Shown here: positions 1-7,619 of the stretch, in pieces
Layout of the letters: each line of letters starts with the position of its first letter
How positions within the stretch are numbered: position 1 is the stretch's first letter
DNA from: Oscillospiraceae bacterium
GTDB lineage: Bacteria > Bacillota > Clostridia > Oscillospirales > Oscillospiraceae
Direction: 5' to 3'
DNA: 64,000 bases
Assembly (NCBI GenBank): GCA_020025305.1
Contig: JAHHSG010000010.1
Location: 18,818 to 82,817, forward strand
Notes under the pieces: generated by a model
Told to the model about the DNA's origin: nothing
The model's input: only the letters and a program-made list of their open reading frames with translations
Databases searched by the model: none
Program-made: the position numbers and the translations under genes

Positions 1-952
1 TTCCGGCCCCTCCGGTCTGACCTGCGCAGGCGATCTGGCCAAGAAGGGCTATGAGGTCACCGTATTCGAGGCACTGCATCTGGCCGGCGGTGTTCTGGTA
101 TATGGTATCCCCGAATTCCGTCTGCCCAAGACCATCGTCCAGAAGGAAGTGGATGGTCTGAAGGCTATGGGTGTAAAGGTGGAAACCAACATGGTCATCG
201 GCCGCGTCTGCTCCATCGACGAGCTGATGGAAGAGTACGGCTTTGAAGCTGTGTTTATCGGTTCTGGTGCAGGTCTTCCTATGTTCATGAATATCCCCGG
301 CGAGAACTTGAAGGGTGTCTACTCCGCCAACGAATTCCTGACCCGTATCAACCTGATGAAGGCTTACCGCGAAGACAGCGATACGCCAATTATGGATCTC
401 AAGGGCAAGAAAGTGGCTGTGGTCGGCGGCGGTAACGTGGCTATGGATGCTGCACGCTGCTCCAAGCGTCTGGGTGCCGATGTATATGTGGTATATCGCC
501 GTGGCATGGAGGAGCTGCCCGCACGTCGTGAGGAGGTCGAGCACGCCATCGAAGAGGGCGTCGTGTTCAAGACCCTCAATAACCCCGTCAAGATCAATGC
601 TACGGAAGATGACTGCGTGGCCAGCATGACCTGCATCGAAATGGAACTGGGTGAGCCGGATGCTTCCGGCCGCCGCCGTCCTGTTGCCAAGGAAGGCAGC
701 GAGTTTGATCTGGATGTAGATGCCGTGATCATGTCTCTGGGTACCACGCCCAATCCCCTGATCAAGAGCACAACCAAGGGACTGGAGGTCAACCGCAAGG
801 GCGGTATCATCGTCAATGAGGATGGGCTGACCAGCCGCGACGGTGTATACGCAGGCGGTGACGCTGTCACCGGTGCTGCTACTGTAATCAAGGCAATGGG
901 TGCCGGCAAGCTGGGCGCTAAGTCCATTGATGCATATCTCAGCAGCAAGTAA
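1..952 (+). CDS. NADPH-dependent glutamate synthase small subunit-like flavoprotein (3' part)
   Basis: The reading frame is open from the left edge, so the start lies outside the window. The visible part begins inside the FAD-binding Rossmann fold (GPSGLTCAGDLAKKGYEVTV), continues with a second nucleotide-binding glycine motif (VVGGGNVAMDAARC, about residue 140) and ends with the FAD-contacting GGDAVTGAATVIKAMGAGK signature. This is the GltD/NfnB/SudA family, which passes electrons from NADPH via FAD to a partner subunit. Which partner it serves (glutamate synthase, ferredoxin:NADP oxidoreductase or a sulfide dehydrogenase) cannot be told because the upstream neighbour is missing. A strong terminator follows directly, so it ends its operon. 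Confidence 0.88.
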   Translation, partial: SGPSGLTCAGDLAKKGYEVTVFEALHLAGGVLVYGIPEFRLPKTIVQKEVDGLKAMGVKVETNMVIGRVCSIDELMEEYGFEAVFIGSGAGLPMFMNIPGENLKGVYSANEFLTRINLMKAYREDSDTPIMDLKGKKVAVVGGGNVAMDAARCSKRLGADVYVVYRRGMEELPARREEVEHAIEEGVVFKTLNNPVKINATEDDCVASMTCIEMELGEPDASGRRRPVAKEGSEFDLDVDAVIMSLGTTPNPLIKSTTKGLEVNRKGGIIVNEDGLTSRDGVYAGGDAVTGAATVIKAMGAGKLGAKSIDAYLSSK

Positions 953-966
953 AAACACTTACATAG

Positions 967-997
967 GAGGGCAGGTCGATGGACCTGCCCTCTTTTT
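967..997 (+). terminator. Rho-independent terminator of the glutamate synthase-like gene
   Basis: A perfect 11-bp stem (GAGGGCAGGTC / GACCTGCCCTC) with a GATG loop is followed by TCTTTTT, 15 bases after the stop codon. Confidence 0.92.
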
Positions 998-1045
998 ATG
1001 CGAATGGAAAACGCCACAGCCCGCTCGCCTTTTTACAGAAATCCA

Positions 1046-1075
1046 TTGACAACTATATAGCAAGTCTGCTATAAT
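1046..1075 (+). promoter_or_regulatory. SigA-type promoter of the arsR-sdpI pair
   Basis: Consensus -35 TTGACA (1046-1051) and consensus -10 TATAAT (1070-1075) are separated by 18 bp. The -10 box lies inside the first palindromic operator, so a bound repressor would block RNA polymerase. Confidence 0.85.
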
Positions 1076-1100
1076 CCAACATATAGCAGGTCAGCTATAT
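1056..1100. promoter_or_regulatory. Two tandem palindromic operators for the ArsR-family repressor
   Basis: Operator 1 is TATAGCA-AGTC-TGCTATA (1056-1073), a perfect 7+7 palindrome covering the spacer and -10 box. Operator 2 is ATATAGC-AGGTCA-GCTATAT (1081-1100), also perfect. Centres are 26 bp apart. ArsR-family dimers bind palindromes of this size, so the adjacent repressor gene is the likely binder (autoregulation); that assignment is inferred from position. Confidence 0.75.
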
Positions 1101-1130
1101 AGTTTCATTTGTATCATGGAGGATTTATTG

Positions 1131-1427
1131 ATGAGTGACGAGTTTTTTCAGGCACTATCCAATCCATATCGCAGAGAAATGATCCGGCTTCTCAAATGGA
1201 AAAGCATGAGCGTGGGCGAAATTGTGGAGAGATTTAATATCGCACAGCCCACGATTTCCCGGCATTTAGACGTGTTAAAGAAAGCAGAGATTGTCACTTC
1301 CGAACGCCGGGGAAACCAGATGATATATTCCCTGAATTTATCAACTGCCCAGGAAATGATGCTGTTTATGTCCGAACTATTTGAGCGGCAAGATGGGAAA
1401 GGCGGTGCTTCCATTGAGTGCAGCTAA
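1131..1427 (+). CDS. ArsR-family winged-helix repressor (SdpR-like)
   Basis: A 98-residue protein. The winged helix fills residues 5-85: the recognition-helix stretch reads AQPTISRHLDVLKKAEIV and the wing reads ERRGNQMIYSL. There are no cysteine or histidine clusters of metal-sensing ArsR proteins. The ATG at 1131 is chosen over the ATG at 1116 because GGAGG at 1118-1122 stands 8 bases in front of it. It overlaps the following SdpI-like gene by 35 bases, which suggests translational coupling. In Bacillus subtilis the SdpR/SdpI pair works as an autorepressor and an immunity membrane protein that titrates it; the same logic is likely here, but no sdpABC toxin operon is in view. Confidence 0.88.
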   Translation: MSDEFFQALSNPYRREMIRLLKWKSMSVGEIVERFNIAQPTISRHLDVLKKAEIVTSERRGNQMIYSLNLSTAQEMMLFMSELFERQDGKGGASIECS

Positions 1428-2019
1428 ATCCAAAGTGATGATTGGACTCCTATCCATAGCGGCACTGGTCCTATCCATTCTGATAGAAAATGAAATAGCA
1501 TCGTTTTTAGCCGTCAGCATATGTGCGATCAGCTCCCTTGTTATTTTATATAAACATCTGCCCCAGCTTTCCAATATTTCCGAGGAAAATCCGAAAACAA
1601 AAACGCTTCGTACCATAACGGTTGTCAATATCATTCTCGTTGTAGGCTGCCTACTTTTTGCAGTCCTTGCTGAAAAAGGAATGATCCAATTATCCGATGC
1701 CCAGTCAAGTTGGCTTTTCTCCGGACTATTTGCCTTGATTATGATTGGCTTTGGAAATGCAGCACCTAAGATTCCGTTTAATCGGTATACCGGCCTTCGA
1801 CTGCCTTGGACAGTGAGCGATGAAGAAACATGGATTGTGGCACACCGTATTCTTGGCTATGTCTCTTTTCCCTGTGGTCTATTATGCTTTGCAGGCGTTG
1901 GAAATCTCAAAACCACCGTCCATATTTCGCTGGCAATGTTCTTCACGTGGATACTAATTCCAGCCGTATTGTCCTATATCTTCTTTTACAAAAAGTGGCA
2001 TCCCAGAAATCCTTCCTAA
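1393..2019 (+). CDS. SdpI-family immunity membrane protein
   Basis: 208 residues with several hydrophobic segments (roughly residues 10-50, 65-90, 105-125, 150-175 and 180-200). The stretch NRYTGLRLPWTVSDEETW followed by AHRILGY is the diagnostic SdpI signature. In Bacillus SdpI protects the cell from the SDP cannibalism toxin and can sequester the SdpR repressor. The ATG at 1393 is preferred; a TTG at 1381 in the same frame is an alternative. The gene starts inside the ArsR gene and ends 8 bases before a strong terminator, so the two form a closed bicistronic unit. Here SdpI may be a stand-alone defence against toxins of neighbours or have another envelope role. Confidence 0.88.
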   Translation: MGKAVLPLSAAKSKVMIGLLSIAALVLSILIENEIASFLAVSICAISSLVILYKHLPQLSNISEENPKTKTLRTITVVNIILVVGCLLFAVLAEKGMIQLSDAQSSWLFSGLFALIMIGFGNAAPKIPFNRYTGLRLPWTVSDEETWIVAHRILGYVSFPCGLLCFAGVGNLKTTVHISLAMFFTWILIPAVLSYIFFYKKWHPRNPS

Positions 2020-2027
2020 AATGTGTC

Positions 2028-2067
2028 ATCCCCGTGCATGGTTATGACTATGCACGGGGATTTTTTG
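2028..2067 (+). terminator. Rho-independent terminator of arsR-sdpI
   Basis: A 12-bp stem (ATCCCCGTGCAT / ATGCACGGGGAT) with a 10-base loop is followed by TTTTTTG. Confidence 0.9.
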
Positions 2068-2274
2068 TTTTCTGATCTGCGTCACCTGCTTTTCTTATCA
2101 TAAACTTTTGCAAGTGCATATGCTTTCTGACAATGCAGCTGGCAGTTTTTATGTGAGGACACACTGGTAACCGTCTCCCGCTGTCTGCCTCGCCTTCCCT
2201 GCAGATGCAGGGTTTTCCAGATATGAACCCCATCCCCACTTCCTTCTGCTGAAAGCATACCCACGTTAGATCAC
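2068..2274. other. Intergenic stretch without a recognisable gene
   Basis: Short minus-strand frames here have no family resemblance and no ribosome site. The only structure is a small 6-bp stem (CCCTGC / GCAGGG, 2197-2212) followed by TTTT on the plus strand. Nothing else is seen. Confidence 0.5.
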
Positions 2275-2312
2275 AGGAAAAAGGACAGCTGTGTGATACA
2301 CAGCTGTCCTTT
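2275..2312 (-). terminator. Terminator downstream of the radical SAM gene
   Basis: A perfect 15-bp stem (2280-2294 with 2298-2312, core GGACAGCTGTGT) is followed on the minus strand by a run of T. It lies about 80 bases past the stop codon at 2394. Confidence 0.85.
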
Positions 2313-2393
2313 GCAAAGCAAATCCTAAATGGAACCAGGACACAATATGTTTCTGCACATCGCCGCCAAGCTCGTCCCCGATTACGTTATCAA

Positions 2394-3281
2394 TCAGAAA
2401 TCAATATTTCCATCCATCACACGCAGATCATAGGGTTCAAAGACCACGTTGCGGTACTTATCCACATCCATAACCACACCCGTCCAATCGGAATGAATCT
2501 CACCCGTCTGCTTGATGAGGATATCATAGAGGATGTCGTAAGTCACACCGTCCTCTCCCTTCTCCACAATGGTGGAATAGGGCAAGGTCTTGTGGTAGGT
2601 CATATGAAGTCCCTTGTACGCAAAGTGGAAGCCATTACGCATACGACAGCCTTCCAGCCCTTTGTAGGTAAACTGCTTTTTCAGATCCTGTAGGATCTTG
2701 TCATTTTCCTCTTCATAGAGGTTTTCCGGCGTTGTTTCCGTATAGTCGTAACGGAACTGAATGGGTATGTTGTAGGGCAGGAAACGCTGTACATACTTCT
2801 CCAGATCTTTCGCCGGATAATTGCGGTACAATACGCAATTGATACGCTTCGGGCAGGCAATCTGGGCGATGATCTCGTCAGGAGACTCCTCCACATACTT
2901 GACCAAATGACGGGAGATGTTCATACAGGTAATCTTATCCTTGTTGCGGCGGGTAAAGTCCAGCATTTCCTCAGCGTTGTACTGCTTTTGCACAGGAAAA
3001 GTAGTGTTGATGTAGATCTTGTGTGTGGATGGAATCGCATCCAGCATCCGCTGCAGGGAATCCAGATTGGCCAGAGGCTCGCCTCCGGTAAAAACAAAGT
3101 CGCAGTATGGAGTAATCTCATCCATCACACGGATACTTTCCATAATCTTATCCAGGGAAAAATTACTGCAATCTGCGTACTCCTGTTTATTTATGCAGAA
3201 GGGGCAATGGTTGCCGCAGTCGTAAGGCACAAAAACTGTGACAGTTGCGCCGCCTTCGCGCGTTTTGTAAGGGTTACTCAT
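2394..3281 (-). CDS. Radical SAM protein of unknown substrate
   Basis: 295 residues. A cluster motif CGNHCPFC (CxxxCxxC, residues 22-29) that would hold the [4Fe-4S] cluster is followed by the FTGGEPL glycine motif at about residue 64, so this is a bona fide radical SAM core. The C-terminal 70 residues have no extra cysteine cluster, which argues against a SPASM-type peptide-modifying enzyme. It has its own promoter and terminator and stands alone between the SdpI pair and a DUF5662 gene. It resembles small stand-alone radical SAM proteins of Clostridia; the reaction cannot be assigned from the sequence. Confidence 0.85.
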   Translation of the reverse strand: MSNPYKTREGGATVTVFVPYDCGNHCPFCINKQEYADCSNFSLDKIMESIRVMDEITPYCDFVFTGGEPLANLDSLQRMLDAIPSTHKIYINTTFPVQKQYNAEEMLDFTRRNKDKITCMNISRHLVKYVEESPDEIIAQIACPKRINCVLYRNYPAKDLEKYVQRFLPYNIPIQFRYDYTETTPENLYEEENDKILQDLKKQFTYKGLEGCRMRNGFHFAYKGLHMTYHKTLPYSTIVEKGEDGVTYDILYDILIKQTGEIHSDWTGVVMDVDKYRNVVFEPYDLRVMDGNIDF

Positions 3282-3319
3282 GGTATATCAACCAACCTTC
3301 CAATAATTATCCAAAGAAT

Positions 3320-3348
3320 ATTTTATTACAAATCGCCAAAAAATGCAA
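3320..3348 (-). promoter_or_regulatory. Promoter of the radical SAM gene
   Basis: Read on the minus strand: TTGCAT (-35), 17-bp spacer, TAAAAT (-10), with the -10 box 39 bases upstream of the ATG. Confidence 0.6.
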
Positions 3349-3426
3349 GGAAAATGCGCTAAATAATGTTTTTTATTCTATAAGCAAAAATGTGCCCACT
3401 TTCCTACCCACGCCCGCCTGCTGGCT

Positions 3427-3960
3427 TTACTTTTGCAGTTCCTCTCGAATCTGTTGAAATGCCGACGCCTCTCCCTCTTCCTTCAACAAAAACAGCCAAC
3501 GTTCAATGAGCTCGCTGGTTTCAGGGTGGATCAAAATATGTCCCTTGGACTGCATAAAATAGTCGTAGGCGGAACTATCGGTGTACTTGTCGCCTTGATA
3601 GATGCGGCAGGCTGCGATGCGGTCACAAAACATCTCCGCCACGTATTTTTTCGGCATCTTGCATCCGCCCATATAGACTTCACCTTCCGGCCCGATACAG
3701 TAATCAATCCAGTACTCAAAGTGGTGTCGATTTTTCCCCTTGTGGTGAAGCCAGGACATGCTCACACCCTTAGTCAAGCGTTCTTGATCGTTAGGACTGC
3801 GGTAACCTTGGTAATATTTGCAGCCGCGCCAGAATTCCGAAGGGCTGTACTTACTCAAATCATGGGTCAGCCCCTGCCATATGAGCCCCAGACGAAAGCA
3901 ATATCGCCGCACCAGGCGGCGGTGACAATTGACTGTATGTAGATGGGCACGAATTTGCAT
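3427..3960 (-). CDS. DUF5662 family protein
   Basis: 177 residues. Two His/Asp-rich stretches, LTHDLSKYSPSEF (about residue 31) and LHHKGKNRHHFEYW (about residue 70), plus GCKMPKKYVAEMFCDR, are the conserved core of DUF5662. The HD and HH pairs look like a metal site of the HD-hydrolase sort, but no activity is known for the family. The ATG at 3960 is chosen because AGGAGG stands in front of it; a frame start 21 bases further up has no ribosome site. Confidence 0.82.
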   Translation of the reverse strand: MQIRAHLHTVNCHRRLVRRYCFRLGLIWQGLTHDLSKYSPSEFWRGCKYYQGYRSPNDQERLTKGVSMSWLHHKGKNRHHFEYWIDYCIGPEGEVYMGGCKMPKKYVAEMFCDRIAACRIYQGDKYTDSSAYDYFMQSKGHILIHPETSELIERWLFLLKEEGEASAFQQIREELQK

Positions 3961-4044
3961 AAACGAGCCTCCTGTACGCATGATAGTTTATTATAGCACA
4001 TTCCGCACGAAAAGCACAGGAAAAATGAACCGCACAAAGGTGGG

Positions 4045-4082
4045 GAAAAAGAGCAGCTCCGCCCAAAGGACGGAGCTGCTCT
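4045..4082 (-). terminator. Terminator of the SASP gene
   Basis: A 12-bp stem (AGAGCAGCTCCG / CGGAGCTGCTCT, 4050-4061 with 4071-4082) is followed on the minus strand by TTTTTCCCC. It begins 16 bases after the SASP stop codon. Confidence 0.9.
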
Positions 4083-4098
4083 ATGGTGTGCGAGAAGG

Positions 4099-4299
4099 TT
4101 AGTGATTCTTCTCGTAGGACTCGATCATCTTTTTGACCATCTGGCCGCCTACGCTGCCGGCCTCGCGGGAAGTCAGGTCGCCGTTGTAACCATTTTTCAG
4201 GTCAACGCCCACCTCGCTGGCGGCTTCCATCTTAAACTTGTCCATAGCCTCGCGGGCCTCGGGGACAACCAGCTTGTTCTTGCTACTCTTACCAGACAT
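4099..4299 (-). CDS. Alpha/beta-type small acid-soluble spore protein
   Basis: 66 residues. The second conserved motif of alpha/beta SASPs is complete (NGDLTSREAGSVGGQM followed by VKKMIESYEK) and the FKMEAASEVGV stretch at about residue 22 is the region cut by the germination protease GPR. These proteins coat and protect DNA in the spore core and provide amino acids on germination. It is a single-gene unit with its own terminator, typical of forespore-expressed SASP genes. This is the clearest marker of sporulation in the window. Confidence 0.95.
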   Translation of the reverse strand: MSGKSSKNKLVVPEAREAMDKFKMEAASEVGVDLKNGYNGDLTSREAGSVGGQMVKKMIESYEKNH

Positions 4300-4422
4300 A
4301 GTTTTTTCTCCTTTTCCTTACTTTGATTCGCCGGATTGGGTATCGCAAGTGTAGTTTTACTCGAAAAGAAGGAAATATTCTATTTTTCTACCGGTAAAAT
4401 TTACCCATGTTCTTATATTGGA

Positions 4423-4467
4423 AGAAAGCAAAAAGAAACTTTGCAGTCAAAAACTGCAAAGTTTCTT
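4423..4467 (-). terminator. Terminator of the amino-sugar operon
   Basis: A perfect 15-bp stem (AAGAAACTTTGCAGT / ACTGCAAAGTTTCTT, 4433-4447 with 4453-4467) is followed on the minus strand by TTTTTGCTTTC. It lies 11 bases past the nagA stop. Confidence 0.93.
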
Positions 4468-4478
4468 AAACCATTCTT

Positions 4479-5603
4479 TTATGACAGACGAACCCCGCCC
4501 ATATACACGGCCTTGCGCTGTAAATCTCCATCGCACACCACAAAGTCAGCCAGCTTGCCCACCTCAATGGAGCCGATTTCCCCATCCCGGTGCAACTGGC
4601 GGGCAGGGATGATGGTGGCTGCACGAACGGCCTCCTCACGACTGATGCCAAAGCTGATCACATTACGCATACAGGTATACAGATCCGCCACGCTGCCGGC
4701 AATGGTGCCGTCGGCCAGACGTCCGATATTGTCCTTTAAGAACATATCCTGCCCACCGAACTCATACTTGCCATCCGGCATACCCGTGCAGCGCAGTGCA
4801 TCGGAGATAAGGCAAATCCGTCCCGGGAACAACCGGAAAGCCATACGAATGGCGCTGGGATGGACGTGCTGTCCATCGCAGATTAGCTCTGCCGTCACAT
4901 GCTCATTTTCCGACGCCGCACCGATCACACCGGGCTTGCGGTGATGGATGGACGGCATGGCGTTATAGAGATGGGTCAAATGCGTGGCACCTGCCTCAAA
5001 GACAGCCTTTGCCTCCTCATAATTGGCATCCGTATGGGCCACAGACACAGTACACAACGCAGAGGCTTTTTGGGTGAACTCTACGCTGCCCGGCAGCTCT
5101 GGTGCCAAATCCACAATGCGGATCAGGCCATGGCAGTTGTCATACAATTTCTTAAAGGCGTCAAAGTCGGGGTTTCTCAGATAAGCGCCGTTTTGTGCCC
5201 CCTTTTTCTTTTCGCAGAAGAAGGGGCCTTCCATCTGGATGCCCATGAGCCGGGCGCAGCCGGCAGGCTGCTCACGGTGCAGACGCACCGCCGTTGCAAA
5301 CGCCTTCTCCAGCACCTCATACGGCAAGGTCATGTTGGCAGGGGCAAAGGATGTAATGCCCTTGCCGGCCAGGAATTTTGCCATTTTCACAAGCCCATCA
5401 TAGTCACCATCAGAGAAGTCAGCTCCAGAGTTGCCGTGGTTATGGACATCAATCAGGCCGGGGATCACATGTGCCCCCTCCAAATCCACACCATCCTCAG
5501 CAGGAACGGAGGTCATAATCTCCGTAAAGCGACCATCCTCTACGCGGAAGCTGCCATGGACGAACGCATCGCCCTGAAAAATCACTGCATTTTTAAAAAG
5601 CAT
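4479..5603 (-). CDS. nagA: N-acetylglucosamine-6-phosphate deacetylase
   Basis: 374 residues, full length. It removes acetate from GlcNAc-6-phosphate to give glucosamine-6-phosphate, the substrate of NagB encoded upstream. Visible landmarks are the amidohydrolase metal motif DVHNHG (about residue 55), the second metal ligand in MEGPFF, the histidine motifs SVAHTDA and THLYNAM, and the catalytic aspartate in LISDALRC. The ATG at 5603 is preferred, with GAGGTG six bases upstream; a GTG at 5612 overlaps that ribosome site. The 255-base gap to nagB contains no gene I can support, so nagA may have its own promoter there. Confidence 0.95.
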   Translation of the reverse strand: MLFKNAVIFQGDAFVHGSFRVEDGRFTEIMTSVPAEDGVDLEGAHVIPGLIDVHNHGNSGADFSDGDYDGLVKMAKFLAGKGITSFAPANMTLPYEVLEKAFATAVRLHREQPAGCARLMGIQMEGPFFCEKKKGAQNGAYLRNPDFDAFKKLYDNCHGLIRIVDLAPELPGSVEFTQKASALCTVSVAHTDANYEEAKAVFEAGATHLTHLYNAMPSIHHRKPGVIGAASENEHVTAELICDGQHVHPSAIRMAFRLFPGRICLISDALRCTGMPDGKYEFGGQDMFLKDNIGRLADGTIAGSVADLYTCMRNVISFGISREEAVRAATIIPARQLHRDGEIGSIEVGKLADFVVCDGDLQRKAVYMGGVRLS

Positions 5604-5858
5604 GGGTTTCACCTCAAAATCATGTTGCGTCAGTCAAATTAAAGTACGCCACAGTCACAGCAGCGGTGGAAATCCGGCACCTCGGAGAGCATCGGATTCC
5701 ACGAGAGGAAGCGAGACCCTACAATCACCTCATGGAAAGGCGTTATCACAAATCTGCGCTCCCTCCCCCAGTGATACCAAGGAAAAAAGAGCTGCACCAG
5801 CCCACAATAGAAGGCGCTATCCCTTTTCACTATTTTTCCACTGCACCGCTTTTACTGC

Positions 5859-6587
5859 TCAGTCCAACAGGCTGGCAGCGGCCTCGTCCAAAATAACGGT
5901 CACGTCAGGATGGAATTGCAGAATAGATGCGGGCACCTCAGGCTTAACAGGGCCAAAGAAGGACTTCTTCACAATCTCTGCCTTATCTTTGCCCGTAGCA
6001 ATCAGCAGCACCTTCCGGGCAGCCATGACAGTGCCCACACCCATGGTATAGGCAGCCGTGGGCACCTCGTCCAGAGAGGCAAAGAACCGCTTGTTAGCCT
6101 CACGGGTCATCTCTTCCAGCTCTACCTCATGGGTAACGGCGGGAAAATAATCGCAGGGCTCGTTAAAGCCGATATGACCATCATGACCGATTCCCAACAG
6201 CTGGATATCCACACCGCCCATGTCGGCAATCTTTTTCTCGTAGTCAGCACACATAGCTTCTGCATCCTCCGCCAGACCGTCGGGCACAATGGTATTGGCC
6301 GGGTCAATGGAGATGTGGTTGAAGAGGTTCTCCTGCATAAAGTAGCGATAGCTCTGGGGATGGTCACCAGAGAGTCCCTTATACTCATCCAAATTAGCGG
6401 AGCGCACCTTAGAGAAGTCAATCTTTCCGGCCTTTTCACGCTCAATCAGCTCACGGTAGAGAGGCAGAGGCGTAGATCCGGTAGCCAGACCCAGCACGCA
6501 CTGTGGATTCTCACGGATGATCTCTTCAAAAATATCAGCGGCCAGTTGACCAGCCTCTGCAGGATTTGCGGCTTTCATCAGTTTCAT
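5859..6587 (-). CDS. nagB: Glucosamine-6-phosphate deaminase
   Basis: 242 residues. It converts glucosamine-6-phosphate to fructose-6-phosphate and ammonia, feeding glycolysis. Landmarks are LATGSTPLPLY (phosphate binding), NLDEYKGL with the catalytic aspartate, the family signature IGHDGHIGFNEP and TMGVGTVM. It starts 15 bases after galE with AAGGAGG in front. The length matches the short monomeric NagB of Firmicutes rather than the 266-residue allosteric enterobacterial form. Confidence 0.95.
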   Translation of the reverse strand: MKLMKAANPAEAGQLAADIFEEIIRENPQCVLGLATGSTPLPLYRELIEREKAGKIDFSKVRSANLDEYKGLSGDHPQSYRYFMQENLFNHISIDPANTIVPDGLAEDAEAMCADYEKKIADMGGVDIQLLGIGHDGHIGFNEPCDYFPAVTHEVELEEMTREANKRFFASLDEVPTAAYTMGVGTVMAARKVLLIATGKDKAEIVKKSFFGPVKPEVPASILQFHPDVTVILDEAAASLLD

Positions 6588-6602
6588 AGTTTGTCCTCCT
6601 TA

Positions 6603-7619
6603 TCAATCGTCATATCCGTTAGGATTCTTACTTTGCCAATTCCATGTATCGCGGCACATATCCACCTGATCAAATTCAGCCTCCCAGCCCAACACCTCAC
6701 GGCTCTTGGTGGGATCTGCATAACAGGTGGCCAGATCGCCGGGACGGCGAGGCGCAATTTCATAAGGCACCTTGACACCGTTGGCTTCTTCAAAAGCGTG
6801 AACCATGTCCAGCACACTATAGCCATGGCCGGTGCCCAGATTGAACACCGCCTCGCCCTTATGACTCATCATATAGCCCGCAGCAGCCACATGACCCCGT
6901 GCCAAATCTACCACATGGATGTAGTCACGCACACCCGTACCGTCAGGGGTATCGTAATCATCGCCGAACACGCTCAGATGATCCCGCTTACCGATGGCAG
7001 TCTGGGAGATGTAAGGCATCAGGTTATTGGGAATACCGTTGGGATGCTCTCCGATGAGACCGCTCTTGTGGGCACCCACGGGGTTAAAGTAGCGCAGCAA
7101 TACTACGGACCACTCCGGGTCGGCCTTAGCAATATCACGCAGGATCTGCTCACACATATACTTCGTCCAGCCGTAGGGATTGGTGCAGTTGCCGGTCTTG
7201 GATGTCTCCCGCAGAGGCATCTCGTTATCGCCGGAATACACCGTGGCAGAAGAAGAGAAAATAATCTTCTTCACGTTGTGTGCACGCATCACACGGCACA
7301 GGCTCATCGTAGAGCCCAAATTGTTCTGATAGTACTCCAGTGGCTTGGCAACACTCTCGCCCACAGCCTTTAACCCGGCAAAATGAATGACGCAGTCGAT
7401 GGCGTGCCGAGAGAAGATCTCATGCAGCAGTTTCTCATCGCACACGTCGCCCTGGATAAACGGAACCTTCTCACCAGTAATGGTGTACACACGGTTTAAG
7501 CTCTCTACATTGGAATTACAGAGGTTATCCAATACGATCGGCTTATGCCCGGCATTAATCAGCTCCACACAGGTATGACTGCCGATATAGCCGGTGCCGC
7601 CGGTTACTAATACATTCAT
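6603..7619 (-). CDS. galE: UDP-glucose / UDP-N-acetylglucosamine 4-epimerase
   Basis: 338 residues, full length. The NAD-binding GGTGYIGSHTC motif opens the protein; SSSATVYS provides the catalytic serine and YGWTKYMCE the tyrosine and lysine of the short-chain dehydrogenase pair. GalE interconverts UDP-galactose and UDP-glucose, and in many gut bacteria also UDP-GalNAc and UDP-GlcNAc. Its ATG overlaps the stop codon of the kinase gene (ATGA), so the two are translationally coupled. Next to an N-acetylhexosamine kinase and nagB/nagA, the N-acetylated substrates are the likely ones. Confidence 0.95.
   Translation of the reverse strand: MNVLVTGGTGYIGSHTCVELINAGHKPIVLDNLCNSNVESLNRVYTITGEKVPFIQGDVCDEKLLHEIFSRHAIDCVIHFAGLKAVGESVAKPLEYYQNNLGSTMSLCRVMRAHNVKKIIFSSSATVYSGDNEMPLRETSKTGNCTNPYGWTKYMCEQILRDIAKADPEWSVVLLRYFNPVGAHKSGLIGEHPNGIPNNLMPYISQTAIGKRDHLSVFGDDYDTPDGTGVRDYIHVVDLARGHVAAAGYMMSHKGEAVFNLGTGHGYSVLDMVHAFEEANGVKVPYEIAPRRPGDLATCYADPTKSREVLGWEAEFDQVDMCRDTWNWQSKNPNGYDD

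Noticed and set aside
5639..5830. A 63-codon minus-strand frame between nagB and nagA
   Set aside because: No ribosome site, no family, odd composition rich in C, F and W. The gap more likely holds regulatory sequence, but I could not fit a known riboswitch.
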